Shown: positions 17,347-25,766, numbered from the stretch's first letter. The stretch is DNA of 48,895 nt from CAYMCQ01 sp964389025 (GCA_964389025.1 CAYMCQ010000024.1:1-48895), one strand, 5' to 3'. Translations and numbers: made by a program. Notes: generated from the sequence alone by a model not told the origin.

Positions 17347-18162
17347 TCATTTCGGTTGAATTACGACTTGGGTTTTCCACGGAAAAGCCTCGACAGTAAT
17401 CTTCGTCGGCAGACATGGCTTGGATTCCGGAAACTCGAAATCCAGCACGCAATAGTGCAAGCTCATCACGCCGCGACCGACGTTGACGCACACCGTAGCG
17501 CCCAGATCGCCGTACCAAGTGTTGAACTGCATGGGAGTATGATGATCGTGACCGCTGACGGTCAGCAACGGGCGAAAGCGTTCGACCGCCTTCGTCCACC
17601 GGGGATTGCAAGCGTGGGGGCGAGCAATCTCCCTGACTTGCGGTGGCTCGTGCATCAACCAGAGGGTGCGAGCCGCAGAGCCGAGACGCCGGCTGAGTGG
17701 CGACAGCCAGAACTCGTAGTCAGCCGGCAGCACCTTGCGACCGGATATGGAGATATCATGTGTGATTTCGTTGCCTACCTTGGGCAGCGTTTCGTACCAA
17801 GGTTCTTCCCAGCCGGTATGGCATGGAAAGCCGACGATCATGAGCGGGCCAAAAACGTGGGCCGTACCGTTGAGCGCCACGAGCGGACGTTCATGCAGCG
17901 GCCAAGCTGCGACAAACTTTGGCCAGTCCTCTTGCTCGTGGTTGCCGCGAACGAAGACCAACTGCGGACATGGCAGTATGCTCAACAGTTCCGCCGCCTC
18001 CGCCGTGGCCACGCGGTCGCGCTGGCTGATGCTTGGGTCGTTGAGAACATCGCCGACGAAGGCGACAACGTCGGGCCGCTTTGCCTCCACTGCATCACGC
18101 AACCAGTAGTAATGGGACCAAGATTGGTGAAGGTCGGCAACTGTGAGGACTCGGAGGTTCAT
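17347..18162 (-). CDS. Calcineurin-like metallophosphoesterase
   Basis: This is a 271-residue protein starting MNLRVLTVADLHQSW, with ATG at 18162. The metal-binding blocks are ADLH, FVGDVLND, FVRGNHEQED, WLMHEPP and VSGHDHHTP, all intact. It is more distant from the 15186-15932 protein than two duplicates would be, so the two were probably acquired separately. It has no signal peptide, so it is probably cytoplasmic. Single-domain phosphoesterases of this size are common on mobile islands, and the substrate is unknown. It lies 94 bp downstream of the HTH gene on the same strand, so it may be cotranscribed with the integrase. Confidence 0.88.
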   Translation of the reverse strand: MNLRVLTVADLHQSWSHYYWLRDAVEAKRPDVVAFVGDVLNDPSISQRDRVATAEAAELLSILPCPQLVFVRGNHEQEDWPKFVAAWPLHERPLVALNGTAHVFGPLMIVGFPCHTGWEEPWYETLPKVGNEITHDISISGRKVLPADYEFWLSPLSRRLGSAARTLWLMHEPPQVREIARPHACNPRWTKAVERFRPLLTVSGHDHHTPMQFNTWYGDLGATVCVNVGRGVMSLHYCVLDFEFPESKPCLPTKITVEAFPWKTQVVIQPK

Positions 18163-18256
18163 GGCAATTCAGTCGGCATTTCTTCGATTCACGTTCAGAT
18201 CGGCACGTCGTTGGTCGGTACGAAGACGTTGCTCCAAAGCTGCGGTTTGAATCTGT

Positions 18257-18580
18257 CTAACAGGTCCCACTTGCAGGTTGCAATCGTCTTGGCGCCAGTC
18301 GTCTCTGAGATGTGGCTGGGAGCTGTTTCGGTTCGCATAGCAAGGCTTCCACATCGGGTTCGTAGTACCGCCTCACCGGCTCTGCGCCCTCGCCCAAAAC
18401 CAGATATTTGTAACGCACCTTGTATGGCTCGCCCGCATCTTGCCACGGGATCGCTCGCCGCTCGATGGTATCAGTGGAAACGCTGAGTTTCTTTGCAGCT
18501 TCCTTTGCGGAGAGCCAGATGGTGACGTTGATGCGGTTCACGGGACCGATGGCATCGGAGGTCTTCTTCATGCCATTCAT
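18257..18580 (-). CDS. Helix-turn-helix (excisionase-type) protein downstream of integrase
   Basis: This is a 107-residue protein with the start taken at MNGMKKTSD (18580). A second ATG at 18571 and a TTG at 18604 are also possible. The HTH is WLSAKEAAKKLSVSTDTIERR (about 24-44), the MerR/Xis-type fold, followed by a wing with YKVRYKYLVLG. The C-terminal 25 residues are Arg/Gln-rich and look unstructured. The gene follows the integrase stop by 48 bp on the same strand, the usual place for an excisionase or directionality factor. It is similar in kind but not closely similar in sequence to the HTH protein at 8279-8500. Confidence 0.7.
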   Translation of the reverse strand: MNGMKKTSDAIGPVNRINVTIWLSAKEAAKKLSVSTDTIERRAIPWQDAGEPYKVRYKYLVLGEGAEPVRRYYEPDVEALLCEPKQLPATSQRRLAPRRLQPASGTC

Positions 18581-18628
18581 GTTTGGCAGCGAACTGCCTA
18601 TCAAGCGCGGGTCAGTGTTAGTTGCGGA

Positions 18629-19927
18629 CTAATCGAGCTTCAGCACATCCCATGCGAGCTTTCGATGTGTGGGCAGCCAGTTCAGCTTGGGCGCTTCGCC
18701 TGACAACCAGTTCGGTGGAACGCCACCATACACGTTCTCAAGTGTGCTGCCACCCGAACTGTGGCCGATTTCCACGGCGATCTGGCTGTCCAACGTGCCC
18801 CATGATCTTCGGACGGTTACGAAAAAGGCGCGATTCCCATGAGGCTTAATTTTACGCGGCCTGTCATTGCTGATGCGCCTCAGCGCGTGAGCAAGCGCGC
18901 TTTCACAAACGGGTTTGTTTAAATCCTTTTCGTGGCCCGGGAAAAACCAGTCCGACTCGGGATAATACTTTGCTTTCCATTTTCGATGTGCCTCCAACAA
19001 GGCGGCCATGCCGGCGTTCACGGCGGTGTAAGGGTTGTTTAGATGCTGGTTCTTGCACCTCCAAACTCGCATGGATTTTCCGTCGGGCGTCACATAGCCA
19101 GGATCATCTGCGCCTGCGTTTGCGCGCCACTTCAGCACCTCGCACCCGCGGAGGCCGCAATAGGCTTCCGCCAGCATTTGGAAACCCAGCACTTGGCTGT
19201 GCCGGTTCTTGAACAACTCTTCAGCGATTGAGTGAAGGTCGTCCGCATCGGCCGGCATGAATTCCCGACAATGTTTCACCCGCGACTTTGGCTGGTATCT
19301 AGGCCGGTCTGCAACGGGGTTCACCTTCACGAGATCGCGGCGTTTGGCGTAACGGAAAGCGTTGTTCAATGTGTTGAGTTCCCGGTCAATCGCCCGCAAG
19401 CCTTCACCTTGTTTGACGCGTCGAATGCGCCAGTCACGATACTCGTCGCAGACTCCGTCGCTGACTTCTGCAACCGCAACCAACGCCCAGAATTTCAGCA
19501 GCATGGCACAGTGCCTCTCTTCGTCTTCTCGCGTTCCATCGGGGCGTGGGAGCAGATTACTGTCGAGGTAATTGTCTTGCTGATAGCGCCGGATCACGTC
19601 TCCAACGGTTTTTGCCTCAACTTGCGTGCCTTTGGATGGGACCTCGGCGTATGGATTTTTCCCGGCAGAAACGGCCACTCTCCGCCGATAAAACTCCTCT
19701 TTGGCGAATTTGAGGTTCTTCCCGCCGAGCGAGCGCCACGTGCGTTTTCCGTTCACGAGGGGCCGCTCGAAATATTTTCCATTCCGCGAACTCCTGTAGA
19801 TGCCCGGCTCGATCTGCTCGAATCTTCTTCCGGCGGCGTTTTCGATTTTAAGCGATGGGCTGGTTCGCTTTTCACTTGTCCACGGTTGCTCGCAATTTGC
19901 TGCTTCGGCCCGTTCAATACGACTCAT
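18629..19927 (-). CDS. Tyrosine recombinase / integrase, tRNA-Arg associated
   Basis: This is a 432-residue integrase with a complete catalytic set: R260 in YCGLRGCEVL, H363 and R366 in KPHGNRAFF, H389 in IGHSSGG and Y400 in ENVYGGVPP. The arm-binding domain is at about 35-85 (GIYRSSRNGKYFERP), the core-binding domain at about 105-205 and the catalytic domain at about 225-410. The start is ATG at 19927. The gene points away from tRNA-Arg, whose 3' end is 144 bp upstream. This is the classic layout of an element integrated into a tRNA 3' end. The intervening DNA holds short tandem and inverted repeats that fit arm-type binding sites. It is probably functional. Confidence 0.93.
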   Translation of the reverse strand: MSRIERAEAANCEQPWTSEKRTSPSLKIENAAGRRFEQIEPGIYRSSRNGKYFERPLVNGKRTWRSLGGKNLKFAKEEFYRRRVAVSAGKNPYAEVPSKGTQVEAKTVGDVIRRYQQDNYLDSNLLPRPDGTREDEERHCAMLLKFWALVAVAEVSDGVCDEYRDWRIRRVKQGEGLRAIDRELNTLNNAFRYAKRRDLVKVNPVADRPRYQPKSRVKHCREFMPADADDLHSIAEELFKNRHSQVLGFQMLAEAYCGLRGCEVLKWRANAGADDPGYVTPDGKSMRVWRCKNQHLNNPYTAVNAGMAALLEAHRKWKAKYYPESDWFFPGHEKDLNKPVCESALAHALRRISNDRPRKIKPHGNRAFFVTVRRSWGTLDSQIAVEIGHSSGGSTLENVYGGVPPNWLSGEAPKLNWLPTHRKLAWDVLKLD

Positions 19928-19970
19928 GTCTCTCCCGATTATAGAGCGCTGAACGGGGCTTCTGCGGTTT

Positions 19971-20009
19971 CCAGTGAACCATCACTGGACTACAGATTGG
20001 ACTACAGAC
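19971..20009. promoter_or_regulatory. Candidate integrase arm sites / attachment region
   Basis: An inverted repeat CCAGTGA (19971-19977) with TCACTGG (19982-19988) abuts two tandem copies of TGGACTACAGA(T/C) at 19986-19997 and 19998-20009. They lie between the integrase start and the 3' end of tRNA-Arg, where arm-type integrase and Xis sites are expected. The core crossover site would be within the tRNA 3' end. I found no second copy of the tRNA end in the window, so the other attachment site is not identified. Confidence 0.45.
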
Positions 20010-20071
20010 CGCTTTTTCAGCAGAGGGAGGACGGGCCGGACACGAGAAACTGTCAAATTTCCTAAGAAATT

Positions 20072-20148
20072 TGGCGCGCCCGCCGCGACTCGAACGCGGG
20101 ACCCTCTGCTTAGAAGGCAGATGCTCTATCCAACTGAGCTACGGGCGC
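20072..20148 (-). tRNA. tRNA-Arg (anticodon UCU)
   Basis: On the - strand the sequence folds as a full cloverleaf: acceptor GCGCCCG with CGGGCGC, D stem GCTC/GAGC, anticodon stem TCTGC/GCAGA, loop CTTCTAA with anticodon TCT at 34-36, five-base variable loop, T stem CCGCG/CGCGG with loop TTCGAGT, discriminator G and an encoded CCA. All stems pair perfectly, so the gene is intact. It decodes AGA. Its 3' end faces the integrase at 18629-19927, so it is the likely integration target. Confidence 0.97.
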
Positions 20149-20472
20149 AGCCTGACCACTTTACCGCGCCTGAAATTGTCCGCAAGTTTCAGTTGCTCGA
20201 CAGTTTCAGTTGCTCGACCTGCGTGCGGCACACCCCGCCGGTTGCGGCTTTCCAGACACGCTGGCGTCTGAAGTTTTTGCCACTCATTTATTCTTTTTCT
20301 GGCGTGTGGCAACGCGATTTCGCACAATGAAACGGTGCGAAAAAATATTTCAAAAAAGATTTTGCAATTTTCAAATGGAAGCGTAGAAATGACGGCGGGC
20401 AGGGGAATTAACGTTCACTGCCAAGCGTCCTCATTGGTTCCTCTCGACATGGTTGAATAGCGCACTTGAACT
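20149..20472. other. Intergenic region between tRNA-Arg and tolQ
   Basis: These 324 bp hold no gene that I can support. They must contain the promoters of the - strand tRNA and the + strand tol operon. An AT-rich tract with A/T runs (about 20338-20375) lies in the tolQ leader. A perfect 17-bp tandem repeat is at 20185-20218. Confidence 0.6.
20185..20218. repeat. Perfect 17-bp tandem duplication
   Basis: AGTTTCAGTTGCTCGAC occurs twice, head to tail, at 20185-20201 and 20202-20218. It lies just upstream of the tRNA-Arg gene in its transcription direction. It may be a replication slip, or it may double a regulatory site. Confidence 0.9.
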
Positions 20473-21219
20473 ATGCATTGCTTTTTTGCCGTCGCGACAG
20501 GAACCGCCTCCAAACAAGGCGAGTTGAGCTACATCTGGGAGCAGGCCACCCCGGAGGCAAAGGTCATCATCGCGCTGCTTCTGGTGTTTTCCATCATAGC
20601 GTGGTCAACGATGATCTCCAAAGCCGTGCAAATGCGGCGCGCAAAAAAATTAAATTCCTATTTCTCAACGGAATTCAAAACGCAGAAACGCGTGCTGGAT
20701 GTTTTCGACCGGCGCGTGCAGGCGGAAGGTTGCCCGCTTTTTGCCGTCTATCAATCCGGCAGCATCGAACTGGATGCGCGGCTGAAAAATCCCGACGGCG
20801 GACGGAAGCGCCACGTTTCACTCAAAGGCATGGAGCATGTGAAACGCACTTTGGAAAATACTGTCGCGCAGGAATCGCTCAAGCTGGAATCGGGTTTGAT
20901 CCTGCTCGCGATTGCGGTGAGCGGCGCGCCGTTTCTTGGATTGCTCGGAACGGTTTGGGGCGTGATGAGCACGTTCGGCCACATCGCGCAACAAGGCAGC
21001 GCGACGATGGCAGCGATGGCACCCGGCGTGTCCGCGGCGTTGATCACGACAGTTGCCGGGCTGGTAGTGGCCATCCCGTCCATGTTCGGATACAACTGGC
21101 TCGTGCATAATTTGCGCGTGCTGACGGTGCAGCTCGACAATTTCGCGCAGGAACTCGTCTCGAAAATGGAGACGGAATATCTGGCCGAGGAAGATTCGGA
21201 GTTTGAAAAAGTGATTTGA
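20473..21219 (+). CDS. tolQ: TolQ/ExbB/MotA-family proton channel
   Basis: TolQ forms, with TolR, the inner-membrane proton channel that drives the Tol-Pal envelope-constriction machine. The 248-residue protein has a first membrane helix at about 28-50 (VIIALLLVFSIIAW), a cytoplasmic loop, and two helices at about 135-160 and 175-200. The loop between these contains APFLGLLGTVWGVMSTF, the conserved family motif. The start at 20473 gives MHCFFAV, an odd hydrophobic leader. It begins an operon in which the next three start codons are within or beside the previous stop. The context of tolR, a TonB-C protein, tolB and pal makes TolQ more likely than ExbB. Confidence 0.9.
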   Translation: MHCFFAVATGTASKQGELSYIWEQATPEAKVIIALLLVFSIIAWSTMISKAVQMRRAKKLNSYFSTEFKTQKRVLDVFDRRVQAEGCPLFAVYQSGSIELDARLKNPDGGRKRHVSLKGMEHVKRTLENTVAQESLKLESGLILLAIAVSGAPFLGLLGTVWGVMSTFGHIAQQGSATMAAMAPGVSAALITTVAGLVVAIPSMFGYNWLVHNLRVLTVQLDNFAQELVSKMETEYLAEEDSEFEKVI

Positions 21220-21220
21220 A

Positions 21221-21640
21221 ATGAGGCGATTTTCCCAACGCAGTCATCTGGTCACGCTGAGTGAGATCAACATCACCCCGCTGCTGGATCTGGCATTCGT
21301 GCTGTTGATCATCTTCGTCATCACGACGCCGCTGTTGGAGCAAAGCATTTCCATAAAACTGCCGAAAGGCGGTGTGCAGGACAGCAAACCGCCGGATAAA
21401 CGTTTAATTCGCACAGTGGAAATCTCGCCGCAGGGAGCTTACTCGCTGGACAGAAGGCGGATGTCCATTGACCAACTTGAAAAGGAGCTTGTCGCAGCGT
21501 TTCGCATGAATCCCGATTCGGTCGTCTATATTCGAGCTGACGAAAACGGCTTTAACAAAGACACCTACGCCGTGATTGACCGCTGCCAGCGCAACGGCAT
21601 CACGCGATTTTCGCTTCGCACCGAGGCTGCCCGCAAATGA
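21221..21640 (+). CDS. tolR: TolR/ExbD-family biopolymer transport protein
   Basis: This is a 139-residue protein with one N-terminal membrane helix (ITPLLDLAFVLLIIFVITT). It includes the conserved Asp in LLDLAFVLL that carries the proton path. A periplasmic domain follows, with SIDQLEKEL and VYIRADENGFNKDTYAVID, typical of TolR/ExbD. The gene starts one base after the tolQ stop and its stop overlaps the next start. It works as the partner of TolQ in converting proton motive force into motion of the TolA-like protein. Confidence 0.92.
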   Translation: MRRFSQRSHLVTLSEINITPLLDLAFVLLIIFVITTPLLEQSISIKLPKGGVQDSKPPDKRLIRTVEISPQGAYSLDRRRMSIDQLEKELVAAFRMNPDSVVYIRADENGFNKDTYAVIDRCQRNGITRFSLRTEAARK

Positions 21641-22479
21641 ACCGGCTGCAAAAAAAATGTTTCATCGCGTCGGCGGGTTTTCATCTGCTGCTGTTGCTGA
21701 TTTTATTCGTCGGCCCGGCTTTTTTTTCAGGAAGCAAGCCACGCAACACTGAAGTGCTCACATTCTTCGATTTGTCGAAGGTGACTGACGGGCCAACCAC
21801 CGGCACCGGGAATCCGAATCCGATTCCGCCCGCTCCGCAGCCTCAGATTCGGGAGATTGTCCAGCCAGCGCCGCAATTACCGATTGCGCAGCCCATCGTT
21901 AAACCGCGAGTGCCCGCTCCGCAACCCGAGCCTGAAAAAGAAGTCAAATCCAACGAGAGAAACCCATTCGCAGAAAAGCCGCCGACGAAGCCTCAAGTCA
22001 GCACGAGGATTGTGAAGGGAACCACAGCGAAACCGACAAATAGCCCGACAAAAGACAACGCTGAAGCCAAAACGCGGGAACAGGCGGCAAGACTTGCCGC
22101 TGAATTGCGGAGTGCGGCCAGCATCTTGAAGAACAGCTTGTCAAAGGGCACGGCATTTGAAATGCCGGGAACAGGCGGGCAGGCGTCGGTCAATTGGGCA
22201 CAGGCCGTTGTGAGTATTTACTATGATGCGTGGATTCCACCCGCCGGGCTTGAGGCGAATGACGAGGTGAACACGAAAGTCTCGGTGACCATTGCTGCGA
22301 ATGGCGACGTGGTTTCAGCGCGAATCATAAACGCCTCTGGCAATGCGGTCGCGGATGATTCCGTCCAGCGGACGCTGAACCGTGTTAAATCCGCAGCCCC
22401 ACTTCCGGCAGGCTCAAAGGACAAACAACGAACGATCGTCATCATTTTTAACCCCGCCGTCAAAAAACTAGCAGGATGA
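21637..22479 (+). CDS. TolA-like TonB-C-terminal energy transducer
   Basis: This is a 280-residue protein with a short cytoplasmic N-terminus and one membrane helix (FHLLLLLILFVGPAFF). A Pro-rich periplasmic stretch (about 45-110) and a charged Ala/Lys-rich region follow. The C-terminal domain resembles TonB/TolA: VVSIYYDAWIPPAG, VSVTIAANGDVVSARI, DSVQRTLNRV. It should span the periplasm and link TolQR to outer-membrane Pal or TolB. The start overlaps the tolR stop (ATGA at 21637). The domain is TonB_C-type, as in most non-proteobacterial TolA equivalents, so I give no strict symbol. Confidence 0.85.
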   Translation: MNRLQKKCFIASAGFHLLLLLILFVGPAFFSGSKPRNTEVLTFFDLSKVTDGPTTGTGNPNPIPPAPQPQIREIVQPAPQLPIAQPIVKPRVPAPQPEPEKEVKSNERNPFAEKPPTKPQVSTRIVKGTTAKPTNSPTKDNAEAKTREQAARLAAELRSAASILKNSLSKGTAFEMPGTGGQASVNWAQAVVSIYYDAWIPPAGLEANDEVNTKVSVTIAANGDVVSARIINASGNAVADDSVQRTLNRVKSAAPLPAGSKDKQRTIVIIFNPAVKKLAG

Positions 22480-23639
22480 AATCAAAACTAACTGCTCTCA
22501 TCATTTTATGCACTGCCCTGCGGTCGTTTGGGCAGGACGAATTCAAGATCACGAAATACGTGCCGGAAATTGGCAACACAAAACCCATTCCAATTTCTCT
22601 CAGCGGCTTTTCCGGCGAGGCCGCATCCGTGCTTAGGTTCGATTTGGAGGTGCAAGGTTTCAAAATCGTGGACGGCGAGCCGCCGCAGTTTCAACTCAGC
22701 GGCAGCAACAATGGAAATGTCCAAGGGCGGCTCATCGATGCAATCAATAAATCGTCGCCACCGCTCGTCGCCAAGGCTTACACCGGCGGGACGACTCGCG
22801 CGCAGGCTCATGCGCTGGCGGACGAAGTCGTGATGGCCGTTTTGAAAATCAAAGGCATTGGTTCGACGAAGATCGCTTTCAAAGTTGATACGGGACGGAC
22901 GAGCGAGGTTTTTATCGCAGATTTCGATGGGCACAACGAACAAGCTGTGACGCAAGACAAATCAATCGTCGCTGCGCCGGCTTGGATGCCCGGACATCTG
23001 ACGCTTTACTACACTTCTTACAAACTTGGCAGCCCTTTCATTTTTCGCCACAACCTTTCCAGCGGCGAGCGGGCTGTGCCGGCAAAGTTTTCCGGCTTGA
23101 ATACCAGCGCGTCCATTTCACCGGACGGGAAAAGGATGACCATGATTTTGAGCAAGAGCGGCAGTCCGGACGTTTACGTCTCGGATGCGGATGGCGCGAA
23201 CCTGAAGCAGTTGACGGCCACGCGCGAAGACGAATCGTCGCCGTGCTGGACTGCGGATGGGCAGTCCATCGTGTTCGCGGGAAAAATCGGCGGACGCCGT
23301 TCGCTCTGCAAAGTGCCCGCGAGCGGCGGGCCAGTTCAACGGATCACCACGGGTGTTTTCAATCCCACCGAGCCGGACTGTTCGCCGGACGGGAAATGGA
23401 TTGTGTTCACGGCGCAGATGGGAAGCTTCGAGCTATGCGTGATTCCTTCGGCTGGCGGCAGCGCCGTCATGCTTGGCGCAGGCGAAGACCCGTCGTTCGC
23501 GCCAAACTCCCGCACGGTGATTTTCGCAAGGCGTTCGGGCGGAGGCCGCACGTTATCTTTGCTTGACGTGTTCACGAAACAGTCCAAGGATGTCCGAAGA
23601 ATTTCGGGCAGCAACTCTCAACCAAGCTGGGCGAAATAA
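22476..23639 (+). CDS. tolB: TolB periplasmic beta-propeller protein
   Basis: This is a 387-residue protein with a signal peptide (cleavage near residue 20 after LRSFG), an N-terminal TolB domain (about 25-140) and a C-terminal PD40 beta-propeller. Propeller blades are marked by SISPDGKRMTMIL, DADGANLKQLT, SPCWTADGQSIVFAG, DCSPDGKWIVFTA and SFAPNSRTVIFAR. TolB docks to Pal and forms part of the Tol-Pal complex. The ATGA overlap with the TonB-C gene supports the start. pal follows 18 bp later. Confidence 0.92.
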   Translation: MKSKLTALIILCTALRSFGQDEFKITKYVPEIGNTKPIPISLSGFSGEAASVLRFDLEVQGFKIVDGEPPQFQLSGSNNGNVQGRLIDAINKSSPPLVAKAYTGGTTRAQAHALADEVVMAVLKIKGIGSTKIAFKVDTGRTSEVFIADFDGHNEQAVTQDKSIVAAPAWMPGHLTLYYTSYKLGSPFIFRHNLSSGERAVPAKFSGLNTSASISPDGKRMTMILSKSGSPDVYVSDADGANLKQLTATREDESSPCWTADGQSIVFAGKIGGRRSLCKVPASGGPVQRITTGVFNPTEPDCSPDGKWIVFTAQMGSFELCVIPSAGGSAVMLGAGEDPSFAPNSRTVIFARRSGGGRTLSLLDVFTKQSKDVRRISGSNSQPSWAK

Positions 23640-23657
23640 ATTTGCCCGATCAAAAAA

Positions 23658-24236
23658 ATGAAACTCATTAAATGCACAAATCTGTTGGTTCTCGGTCTTG
23701 CACTCTCAATCTTCACTGGTTGTCATGGCAGGAGGTATAACAAAGTTACTGACATCCCGAATCCAAGAACGGGAACACCGAAAGATGACATCGGAACAAA
23801 AGGCATCGGGGGACAGGCTGAAAAACCGCTGGAAGGCCAGCCGATTCCAATCTCCAACCCTGACCGCACTGGTTGGACTCCCAACGCTGAAATCCTCAAA
23901 GCCGAAACTGTTTACTTCGACTTCGACCAATCCGCGATCAAGTCTGGCGAGACATCAAAAATCCAACATGTTGCCGATCATCTGAAGAAAGAATCGAGTG
24001 TCGCTGTGCGCGTGGAAGGTAATTGCGACGAACGCGGCACGGAAGAATACAATCGGTCGTTGGGTGAGAAGCGGGCGCTTGCGGTGCGTGAAGCATTGGT
24101 TGCCCTCGGCATTGCGCCGGATCGAATTGACACAGTCAGCTACGGCGAGGACAAGCCCGCTGCTGAAGGCCACACCGAGGCGGCTTGGTCAAAAAATCGC
24201 CGCGCGGATTTCGTGGTTCTCACTCCGCCGAAATGA
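23658..24236 (+). CDS. pal: Pal peptidoglycan-associated lipoprotein (OmpA-like)
   Basis: This is a 192-residue lipoprotein. The signal peptide ends in the lipobox IFTGC with the lipidated Cys at residue 22. The C-terminal OmpA-like domain (about 85-192) has VYFDFDQSAIKSGE, VEGNCDERGTEEYN with the peptidoglycan-binding Asp/Arg, LGEKRALAVREAL and SKNRRADFVV. It anchors the outer membrane to peptidoglycan. It is the last gene of the tol operon. The 139-bp gap before tatA contains a hairpin and probably ends or attenuates the transcript. Confidence 0.95.
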   Translation: MKLIKCTNLLVLGLALSIFTGCHGRRYNKVTDIPNPRTGTPKDDIGTKGIGGQAEKPLEGQPIPISNPDRTGWTPNAEILKAETVYFDFDQSAIKSGETSKIQHVADHLKKESSVAVRVEGNCDERGTEEYNRSLGEKRALAVREALVALGIAPDRIDTVSYGEDKPAAEGHTEAAWSKNRRADFVVLTPPK

Positions 24237-24339
24237 TTTGTAGCGGTCCCGCCTGGGCGGGATGACCGCCGCATTTTCCAAAAAATGCGACTCTCATAGA
24301 ACGCCGCTTTGGCAAAAAGAAAGCTGGTTTTGGCGCTTT

Positions 24340-24360
24340 ACTCCCGGCCGCGCCGGGAGT
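24340..24360. repeat. Strong hairpin just upstream of tatA
   Basis: ACTCCCGGC (24340-24348) pairs perfectly with GCCGGGAGT (24352-24360) around a CGC loop. A weaker palindrome of the GCGGTCCCGCC type lies at about 24243-24270. The hairpin's right arm includes GGGAG, about 16 bases before the tatA start, so it could affect ribosome access. It lacks the T-run of a standard intrinsic terminator, so I do not call it one. Confidence 0.7.
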
Positions 24361-24375
24361 AATCTTTTCCACGAT

Positions 24376-24654
24376 ATGAATGTAATGTTTGCAGGCGTGT
24401 TGGGCGGCTGGGAAATTATTTTGATCTTGGCGGTTGTGCTGATTCTTTTCGGCGCGAAGAAATTGCCCGAACTGGCCAAGGGTCTTGGCACGGGCATCAA
24501 AGAATTCAAGAAGGCCACGCGCGAAGTCACCGACGAAATCCAAAATGCCGCCGATGACAGTCCGCCGCCGACCAAGCGGCTTCCCCCGCAAAACACGCAG
24601 GTCGCACAGACCGAACAGAGCGCCCAGCCTTCCTCGCAGGAGCACAAGTCCTAG
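24376..24654 (+). CDS. tatA: Twin-arginine translocase subunit TatA
   Basis: This is a 92-residue protein, with the start taken at 24376 (24385 is an alternative). Upstream in-frame codons would add a non-membrane leader. The single membrane helix is GWEIILILAVVLILFGAKKLP, with the conserved F-G-x-K-K-L-P hinge. The amphipathic helix ELAKGLGTGIKEFKKATRE and an acidic/Pro-rich tail follow. It forms the Tat protein-conducting oligomer in the inner membrane. It lies directly before tatC. A separate tatB is not visible here, so this may serve both roles. Confidence 0.93.
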   Translation: MNVMFAGVLGGWEIILILAVVLILFGAKKLPELAKGLGTGIKEFKKATREVTDEIQNAADDSPPPTKRLPPQNTQVAQTEQSAQPSSQEHKS

Positions 24655-24670
24655 TTCGTGACCTCGCGTC

Positions 24671-25684
24671 ATGGTGAATGATTCATCCGAACAGGAGCGT
24701 TTCGATGAGGAAGAAGGCGGCCCGGTAAAATCCTTCCTCGATCACCTCGAAGACCTTCGCTGGATGCTCATCAAGAGCGTTTCAGCGATTGCGATTGCGG
24801 TGGTCGTCTGCCTGATTGCCGGCGATAAGCTTGTGGCCGTTGTCAAAAGGCCGATCGCGCGCGCCAAAATTTCGTATCCGGCCAACACGCAAATCGTAAC
24901 GCTGCTGTTAGGAACGAATCTCCTTCAAACTTTTCAACTCGACGTGAACGAACAAAAAAAATTTTTGTTTGGCACAAACCAATTCGTCTCGCTCCAACTC
25001 GAACCGATCACCATCGGAACAAACGTGCTGCTCGGACTGCGCACCGACCCGGAAAGCAAATGGGCCGAGACAGCGCAGCAATTGAAGGTTGACCTGGTGA
25101 ATCTCAGCCCCGCCGGCGGATTTATCGTGGCGTTTCAGGTTGCGATTTACGGCGGGATCGTTCTCGCGTCGCCGTTTGTTTTTTATTTCATCGCGCAATT
25201 TGTCTTTCCAGCGCTGAAGAAAAAGGAAAAGAAATATATTCATCGTGGAATCTTCATCGGGCTTGGGCTTTTTCTCGTCGGCGTGGCGTTTTGTTATTTC
25301 GTGCTGATGCCGATCGCGCTGGCGGCGTCCCAAATGTATTCCCGCTGGCTTGGCTTTTCCGCGTTACAGTGGAAGGCGGATGAATACATCAGCTTCGTCT
25401 GCAAATTCATGCTCGGCATGGGGCTGGGCTTCGAATTGCCCGTGGTGATTTTGATTTTGGTGAAGATCGGGATTCTCAGTTACAGCACGCTTAAAAAAAT
25501 GCGGCCTTACATGATCGTCATCAATCTCATCCTCGGCGCGGTGCTGACAACCCCGGAAGTCATCACGCAGATTCTCATGTTTATTCCGCTCCAACTTCTT
25601 TACGAAATCAGCGTGTTGATTGCGTGGTATTGGGAATGGAAAGACAGGAAGCGGATGGAAGCGGATGGATTGCCGAGGGACTGA
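24671..25684 (+). CDS. tatC: Twin-arginine translocase subunit TatC with periplasmic insert
   Basis: This is a 337-residue protein, longer than the usual 250-260. The N-terminal FLDHLEDLRWMLIKS is the signal-peptide-binding motif. After helix 1 there is an insert of about 80 residues (roughly 65-145: KISYPANTQ to LKVDLVNL). The family pattern then resumes at SPAGGFIVAFQVAIYGG, with FELPVVILILVKIGIL and the conserved LTTPEVITQ near the end. Six helices are visible. The insert lies on the periplasmic side between helices 1 and 2, as I recall for Verrucomicrobia and Planctomycetes. It starts 16 bp after tatA and should form the receptor complex with it. Confidence 0.95.
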   Translation: MVNDSSEQERFDEEEGGPVKSFLDHLEDLRWMLIKSVSAIAIAVVVCLIAGDKLVAVVKRPIARAKISYPANTQIVTLLLGTNLLQTFQLDVNEQKKFLFGTNQFVSLQLEPITIGTNVLLGLRTDPESKWAETAQQLKVDLVNLSPAGGFIVAFQVAIYGGIVLASPFVFYFIAQFVFPALKKKEKKYIHRGIFIGLGLFLVGVAFCYFVLMPIALAASQMYSRWLGFSALQWKADEYISFVCKFMLGMGLGFELPVVILILVKIGILSYSTLKKMRPYMIVINLILGAVLTTPEVITQILMFIPLQLLYEISVLIAWYWEWKDRKRMEADGLPRD

Positions 25685-25692
25685 CCCTTTTC

Positions 25693-25766
25693 CGGAGGGC
25701 GGAGCTCCACGACGCCATAATTTCTCTTGCGGAAAAAGTCAGGGCGTTGTGGAACTCCGCCCTCCG
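25693..25766. repeat. Palindromic dispersed repeat, family B
   Basis: Left arm CGGAGGGCGGAGCTCCACGA...GCC (25693-25716) and right arm (25743-25766) are inverted with two mismatches over 24 bases. The element fills the gap between the converging tatC and rfaE2 genes and could end transcription from both sides. A degenerate copy is at 42241-42310. Confidence 0.85.

Noticed and set aside
17356..18486. A 376-codon + strand frame opposite the second phosphoesterase and HTH gene
   Set aside because: The - strand genes have complete metal-site and HTH motifs; the + strand frame is a shadow.
24340..24360. Hairpin upstream of tatA as an intrinsic terminator of the tol operon
   Set aside because: No T-run follows on the + strand; only a short mixed tract is seen, so a terminator call is not supported.
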